Assembly (NCBI RefSeq): GCF_949287625.1
Contig: NZ_CASEGO010000035.1
Span: 1-24,618, forward strand
Source of the DNA: an uncultured Brachyspira sp.
Lineage (GTDB): Bacteria; Spirochaetota; Brachyspiria; Brachyspirales; Brachyspiraceae
Reading direction: 5' to 3'
Length of the DNA: 24,618 nt
The notes below the pieces were generated by a model. The model saw only the letters and a program-made list of their open reading frames with translations, made no database searches and was not told the origin of the DNA. This document shows positions 21,455 through 24,618 of this stretch, in pieces. The position numbers and the translations under genes are program-made. Within the stretch, counting starts at the first letter, position 1. Each line of letters opens with the position of its first letter.

Positions 21455-23266
21455 AAAGAAAGAAACTAAATCCTCCAAATTATTAGCTTGGTCAAGGAGT
21501 GATTTTGCAGCTGCTGCTGACTGTTCTACCAAAGAGGCATTCTGCTGAGTGATATTATCCATTTTTGTTACAGCAGTATTAACCTGCTCCACTCCTGCCT
21601 CCTGCTCTACTGCTGTCTGGCTTATATCACTCATAATTTTTGAAGTTTCTTCTATCTTCATTTCTATATCTGTAAAAATTTCCTGAGAATGCCTTGCCAT
21701 CTCTGCTGATTTATTTATTTTTTCGTAAATATCTTCTATAAGTACTGTAATATCTTTAGCTGAAGCCTGTGAGTTTTGTGCTAAATTTCTTACCTCGCTT
21801 GCTACTACTGCAAAACCTCTGCCTTGATCTCCTGCACGGGCTGCCTCAACTGAAGCATTTAAAGCAAGTATATTAGTCTGAAAAGCAATATTTTCTATAA
21901 CTTTAGTAATGTCTCTGATTTTAGCACTGGACTCATAAACCTCCTCTATCATTTTAGCAGTATCTGCTATAACACTTCCGCCTTCAGCAACAGCATTTCT
22001 TGAAGATATCATAACATTATTTCCGTCTACTGAGTTCTGTGCCGATGATTTTATAGTAGAAGCCATCTCTTCCATAGAAGAAGCAGTCTCTTCCAAACTT
22101 GATGCCTGATACTCCGTTCTCTTTGCCAAGTCTTCACTTCCCTGATAAAGCTCATTTGCAGCATTTGCTATCTCTTCAGAAGACATTAATATTTCCTTAA
22201 TCATTTGTGAAAATTTAGACTTCATATCATTAAATGAATTTAATAATTCGCCTATCTCATCGTTTCTGGATTGTATATAAAAAGATGATGCCAAATTTCC
22301 AAGAGATATTTCTTTAGCTTCTTTAACTATATTCTTTATAGGGCTTATGCTTCTTCTTATATAGAAAACAGAAAATACAACTGATGCGGCTATTCCTATG
22401 ATACCTATTATACTTCCGCTTAACAGCATTTTTCTATTGGCAGAATAAATCAGGCTTTCCGATATTCCGATTCCAGACGTCCATGGCATAGATGACATTT
22501 TTTTATAGAAAACAAATTTATCAGTGTTGAAATAATTAAATCTTACAATACCAGAAGAAGAATTTGAAGGTATATTAAGATTTATAGTTTTCTTAAGCTC
22601 CGATGCTATATTATGGTATACAATTTCTCTATTATCATTCATTATAAAAATACTTTTTTCTGTCGAAAAATCATTGCCGAATCTATATAAACTATCTCTC
22701 ATTATTAAAGACCATTCTATAAAACCTATAATAGCACCCGCATAATTATCATTATTATCTAAAATAGGAACTATAATTGGAAGAATAAAACCATTATTCA
22801 TATCTGACTCATATATGGTTTCTGATATAGATACCTTATTTTCCTGCTTAAAAATATTCCATAAATCAGGATATATTTCAGATATTCTTCCTCCTATATT
22901 TGTATCTCCTGTATATGATGCTAATATTTCTGAATTTCTTGAAAGTATGTAAGCATTTGTTATATATTTATTATTATCAAGCACTTGAGTTAAAGTAGTG
23001 AAAACATTTCTATTTCCGTTTTGAATATAATCAAGCATTACAGGCATAGAAGCGTAACTTTCCATAAGAAGTATTTGATTTTCTATAGATATATCTAAAT
23101 AACTATTGCATCCGTCTACAGTTGATATCATATATTGATTCGCATAATTATCAATTTCTGATGATGCCAGATCAATTAAAGAAACTATTATAAAAAGAGA
23201 TATAACAACTGTTGCAATGTTTAAAATAACAGGCAGTTTTACCTGCATGCTGTTAAACTTTTTCAT
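21443..23266 (-). CDS. methyl-accepting chemotaxis protein 2 (VNTR leader)
   Basis: A 607-aa chemoreceptor when started at MKKFNSMQ. An upstream in-frame ATG at 23287 would add seven residues, but it lies ahead of the clear GAGGAG ribosome site (23273-23278), so 23266 is the better start. Layout: membrane helix (about 12-32), periplasmic double-Cache-like sensor, second helix (about 278-302), HAMP, and signalling hairpin with tip IAFQTNILALNASVEAARAG. The signalling half is nearly identical to the neighbouring receptor, even at the DNA level in places, while the sensor diverges, so it should sense a different ligand. The promoter is at 23459-23487. The transcribed leader of about 185 bases carries 14 heptamer repeats and a 10-bp hairpin, so expression may vary between cells. 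Confidence 0.95.
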   Translation of the reverse strand: MKKFNSMQVKLPVILNIATVVISLFIIVSLIDLASSEIDNYANQYMISTVDGCNSYLDISIENQILLMESYASMPVMLDYIQNGNRNVFTTLTQVLDNNKYITNAYILSRNSEILASYTGDTNIGGRISEIYPDLWNIFKQENKVSISETIYESDMNNGFILPIIVPILDNNDNYAGAIIGFIEWSLIMRDSLYRFGNDFSTEKSIFIMNDNREIVYHNIASELKKTINLNIPSNSSSGIVRFNYFNTDKFVFYKKMSSMPWTSGIGISESLIYSANRKMLLSGSIIGIIGIAASVVFSVFYIRRSISPIKNIVKEAKEISLGNLASSFYIQSRNDEIGELLNSFNDMKSKFSQMIKEILMSSEEIANAANELYQGSEDLAKRTEYQASSLEETASSMEEMASTIKSSAQNSVDGNNVMISSRNAVAEGGSVIADTAKMIEEVYESSAKIRDITKVIENIAFQTNILALNASVEAARAGDQGRGFAVVASEVRNLAQNSQASAKDITVLIEDIYEKINKSAEMARHSQEIFTDIEMKIEETSKIMSDISQTAVEQEAGVEQVNTAVTKMDNITQQNASLVEQSAAAAKSLLDQANNLEDLVSFFKVK

Positions 23267-23296
23267 TAAATACTCCTCTAAAAACAATAAATAATA

Positions 23297-23328
23297 AAAT
23301 ATGCAGGCAGAAAAATATCTGCATATTT
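23297..23328 (-). promoter_or_regulatory. leader hairpin between the VNTR and the start of chemoreceptor 2
   Basis: aaatatgcag (23297-23306) and ctgcatattt (23319-23328) form a perfect 10-bp stem with a 12-base loop. On the transcript a U-rich stretch (TATTGTTTTT) follows just before the ribosome site, so the hairpin could act as an attenuator or shield the site. Confidence 0.45.
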
Positions 23329-23335
23329 GTTAATA

Positions 23336-23433
23336 GATGTCTGATGTCTGATGTCTGATGTCTGATGTCTGATGTCTGATGTCTGATGTCTGATGTCTGA
23401 TGTCTGATGTCTGATGTCTGATGTCTGATGTCT
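23336..23433. repeat. 14 perfect tandem copies of a 7-bp unit (VNTR)
   Basis: GATGTCT is repeated 14 times without a change, 98 bases in all. On the strand transcribed into chemoreceptor 2 the unit is AGACATC. It is not within a coding frame and has no spacers, so it is a simple tandem repeat, not CRISPR. Perfect identity indicates recent expansion or ongoing slippage. Confidence 0.97.
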
Positions 23434-23458
23434 GTCTATTATAAATTTCATATATTAT

Positions 23459-23487
23459 ATGATAGCATAGTATTAAACTGCAGTCAA
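23459..23487 (-). promoter_or_regulatory. promoter of chemoreceptor 2
   Basis: On the minus strand TTGACT (23482-23487), a 17-base spacer, TATCAT (23459-23464). Expected start near 23452, just upstream of the heptamer array, which places the array in the untranslated leader and not between the promoter elements. Confidence 0.6.
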
Positions 23488-23622
23488 TATAAAAAATAAA
23501 ATATTTTATTTATTATTGCTGCTGATAAAATATATTTTAAAGCGATAAACTTGACGAAGAAAGCTTCAGCTGTTTTTCAGAGTATTTTACCGCAGGCAGT
23601 AATTAAAAAATTATTTTTTTAA

Positions 23623-23832
23623 TTAATATTTATTAGTCTGTATATTATACCAATTCTGCCATTCGCTTATTTTAATTAGGGAGCGTTTATATTCATATAA
23701 AAAATCTTTTTCAGTTTTTATAATATTGGGCTTATATATATCAGGAGGATTTGACATAGGAATGGTTACATATTTTACGCTGGAACAGCTTACCAAAAAT
23801 ATTAATAATAATAAAAATCTAATTTCTTTCAT
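23623..23832 (-). CDS. outer-membrane spanin lipoprotein (Rz1-like)
   Basis: A 69-aa protein from the ATG at 23832 (a TTG at 23838 would add two residues). A signal peptide (FLLLLIFLV) ends in the lipobox LVSC, with the lipid-attached Cys at residue 16. The mature part of about 53 residues is Pro-containing near its start (IPMSNPPDIYKP) and ends EWQNWYNIQTNKY, matching the short o-spanin plan. o-Spanins reach from the outer membrane to the i-spanin and fuse the two membranes at lysis. The start overlaps the end of the upstream i-spanin-like gene by 14 bases in another frame, the classical Rz/Rz1 arrangement. I call it by architecture, not by sequence family. Confidence 0.7.
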   Translation of the reverse strand: MKEIRFLLLLIFLVSCSSVKYVTIPMSNPPDIYKPNIIKTEKDFLYEYKRSLIKISEWQNWYNIQTNKY

Positions 23833-24166
23833 ACTCAAAGCTTCTATAATAATTACTGATAATACTATTTAATGCTTTAATATTATCATCACTTAGTTTT
23901 TTATCTTCTATAATACCTATATATTCATCGCTTTTTGAAAAAGTTTCTGATATATTAATCTGCTTTTTCTTAAAATCATTATCTTTACTTAACAATTTAT
24001 TAGAATACTCTAGTTTATATATTTCATTGTTTAATTCATTTATCTCTTTGTTTTTTATATTTAATTTAATATTCAAAGAAGATACATATACAATTAAAGC
24101 TATTAATATCAAAGCAATATAAAAATACTTTGACTTTAATATATTAATCAATACAGTTATAAACAT
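23819..24166 (-). CDS. inner-membrane spanin (Rz-like)
   Basis: A 115-aa protein with one N-terminal membrane helix (about 14-31: YFYIALILIALIVYVSSL) followed by a periplasmic coiled coil (about 36-72: NKEINELNNEIYKLEYSN). This is the i-spanin layout. The C-terminus overlaps the o-spanin-like gene. It starts 18 bases after the holin-like gene with AAGGA as ribosome site. In a lysis cassette such a protein pairs with Rz1 through its C-terminal part. The same plan occurs in some cell-division proteins, but the overlapping lipoprotein and holin-like neighbours support spanin. Confidence 0.7.
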   Translation of the reverse strand: MFITVLINILKSKYFYIALILIALIVYVSSLNIKLNIKNKEINELNNEIYKLEYSNKLLSKDNDFKKKQINISETFSKSDEYIGIIEDKKLSDDNIKALNSIISNYYRSFEYERN

Positions 24167-24184
24167 GGTAATTTCCTTAAATAT

Positions 24185-24442
24185 TTATTTAATATCCTCT
24201 TTACTATCTTTATTATTTCTTAATATCTTTAAAAAACCTCTCAAATCGCTGCCGAAACTCACAGCATTAAGCCCAAGAAGAATTATTACAACAGCAATAG
24301 CCTCTTCTTTAGTAACAGCCCTGCCCCGCCAAATAAGATTAACAAATACCCATATGCAGCCTAGTAAAAAACTTATTATGCTTGTATATATAGAAAGTTT
24401 TTTATTGGCATTATGTTTATCTGTGAAATTAAATATACTCAT
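24185..24442 (-). CDS. holin-like membrane protein
   Basis: An 85-aa protein with two membrane segments (about 18-38, SIISFLLGCIWVFVNLI, and about 48-66, AIAVVIILLGLNAVSFG) and a charged C-terminus (LRNNKDSKEDIK). This is the class II/III holin plan: short, two helices, basic/acidic tail. Holins form the inner-membrane lesion that releases endolysin or triggers lysis. The ribosome site GGAG is well placed. It is followed by the spanin pair, completing three of the four usual lysis functions; no endolysin is in the window. The leader is duplicated upstream (24557-24592). VSH-1 has a lysis cluster of four genes, which this matches if the endolysin lies beyond 24618. Confidence 0.65.
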   Translation of the reverse strand: MSIFNFTDKHNANKKLSIYTSIISFLLGCIWVFVNLIWRGRAVTKEEAIAVVIILLGLNAVSFGSDLRGFLKILRNNKDSKEDIK

Positions 24443-24592
24443 TTATCTAACTCCGTTATATTTTAAGTTATCATGAAAAATTTTATTATAAAAAATAAAA
24501 AACTTTCATTAAAAGATCCTGCCGAATAAATTCGTCAGGCATTCAAGTTTTTTATTTTATCTAACTCCATTATATTTTAAGTTATCATGAAA
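24443..24592. repeat. duplicated leader of the lysis cassette
   Basis: The 36 bases at 24443-24478, which include the holin ribosome site, recur at 24557-24592 with a single G/A difference. Spacing is 114 bases. The distal copy keeps a ribosome site but has no start codon at the right distance. Between the two copies lies the hairpin at 24518-24539. Confidence 0.75.
24518..24539. terminator. hairpin between the two leader copies
   Basis: cctgccgaa (24518-24526) pairs with ttcgtcagg (24531-24539) with one mismatch over a 4-base loop. T runs follow after some bases on both strands (TTTTTT at 24549 on plus; a T-rich stretch after ATC on minus), so it may end transcription from the gene before the holin-like gene. 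Confidence 0.5.
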
Positions 24593-24618
24593 TATGCCTA
24601 GTAGAAATTTTTGTAAAT

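Larger units (their letters stand above)
23267..23622. other. leader and spacer between chemoreceptor 2 and the lysis genes
   Basis: Going along the transcript of chemoreceptor 2, this 356-base region holds the promoter (23459-23487), 14 heptamer repeats (23336-23433), a hairpin (23297-23328) and the ribosome site. The remaining 23488-23622 is the 3' side of the Rz1-like gene. It has no gene and only weak complementarity (around 23555-23580), so no confident terminator. Confidence 0.6.

Noticed and set aside
23267..23287. Upstream ATG at 23287 as the start of chemoreceptor 2
   Set aside because: It lies upstream of, and would translate through, the GAGGAG ribosome site that serves the ATG at 23266.
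23336..23433. CRISPR array
   Set aside because: The units are 7 bp with no spacers; it is a simple tandem repeat.
24165..24476. Plus-strand open frame of 103 codons antisense to the holin-like gene
   Set aside because: It is the complement of a membrane protein gene, which often looks hydrophobic; the minus-strand gene has a better ribosome site and operon context.

Overview
The window is very A+T-rich, and its genes resemble those of anaerobic spirochaetes of the genus Brachyspira. The strongest pointer is a set of phage-like head genes whose sizes and order match VSH-1, the gene transfer agent (GTA) of B. hyodysenteriae. The species cannot be fixed from this sequence alone. Nearly all genes are on the minus strand; the exceptions are a restriction-modification cassette and one small secreted-type ORF at the left edge.

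Layout, left to right. (1) 1-180: a duplicated leader of a gene lying off the left edge. (2) 182-499: a small signal-peptide ORF. (3) 506-9536, read right to left: a Mu-like head/connector module in the order portal, [80-aa protein + ImmA/IrrE-type metallopeptidase], protease with an internal scaffold start, decoration protein, major capsid, three small connector-position proteins, a PEGA-like protein, and a 465-aa Hvp53-sized structural protein. The 80-aa/ImmA pair has its own promoter and terminator and looks like an inserted moron. (4) 9766-14515, plus strand: a type III restriction-modification system. Mod is intact; Res is broken by a one-base deletion in an A run. (5) 14625-16574: a DUF2828/Ro60-like vWA protein, preceded by two tandem, terminally paired, U-tailed small-RNA candidates. 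A near-consensus promoter is placed so that transcription would start at the first stem. (6) 16575-19177: a DUF3592-type membrane protein, plsY and der. (7) 19361-23266: two paralogous chemoreceptors, each with a recognisable promoter. The second has 14 perfect copies of a 7-bp repeat in its transcribed leader. (8) 23623-24442: a lysis cassette with a holin-like protein and an overlapping Rz/Rz1-type spanin pair.

How it fits together. Head and lysis modules of what is probably one GTA lie on the same strand but are separated by about 14 kb of chromosomal genes. As far as I recall, the VSH-1 modules of B. hyodysenteriae run head, lysis, tail without interruption. Terminase, endolysin and tail-fibre genes are not in the window. 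The most interesting locus is 16181-16391 with the gene at 14625-16124: a possible Ro60-like ribonucleoprotein made of a protein and Y-RNA-like partners. Other points of note are the VNTR-bearing chemoreceptor leader, a box repeated three times in the GTA intergenic regions, the internal scaffold start, and the frameshifted Res.
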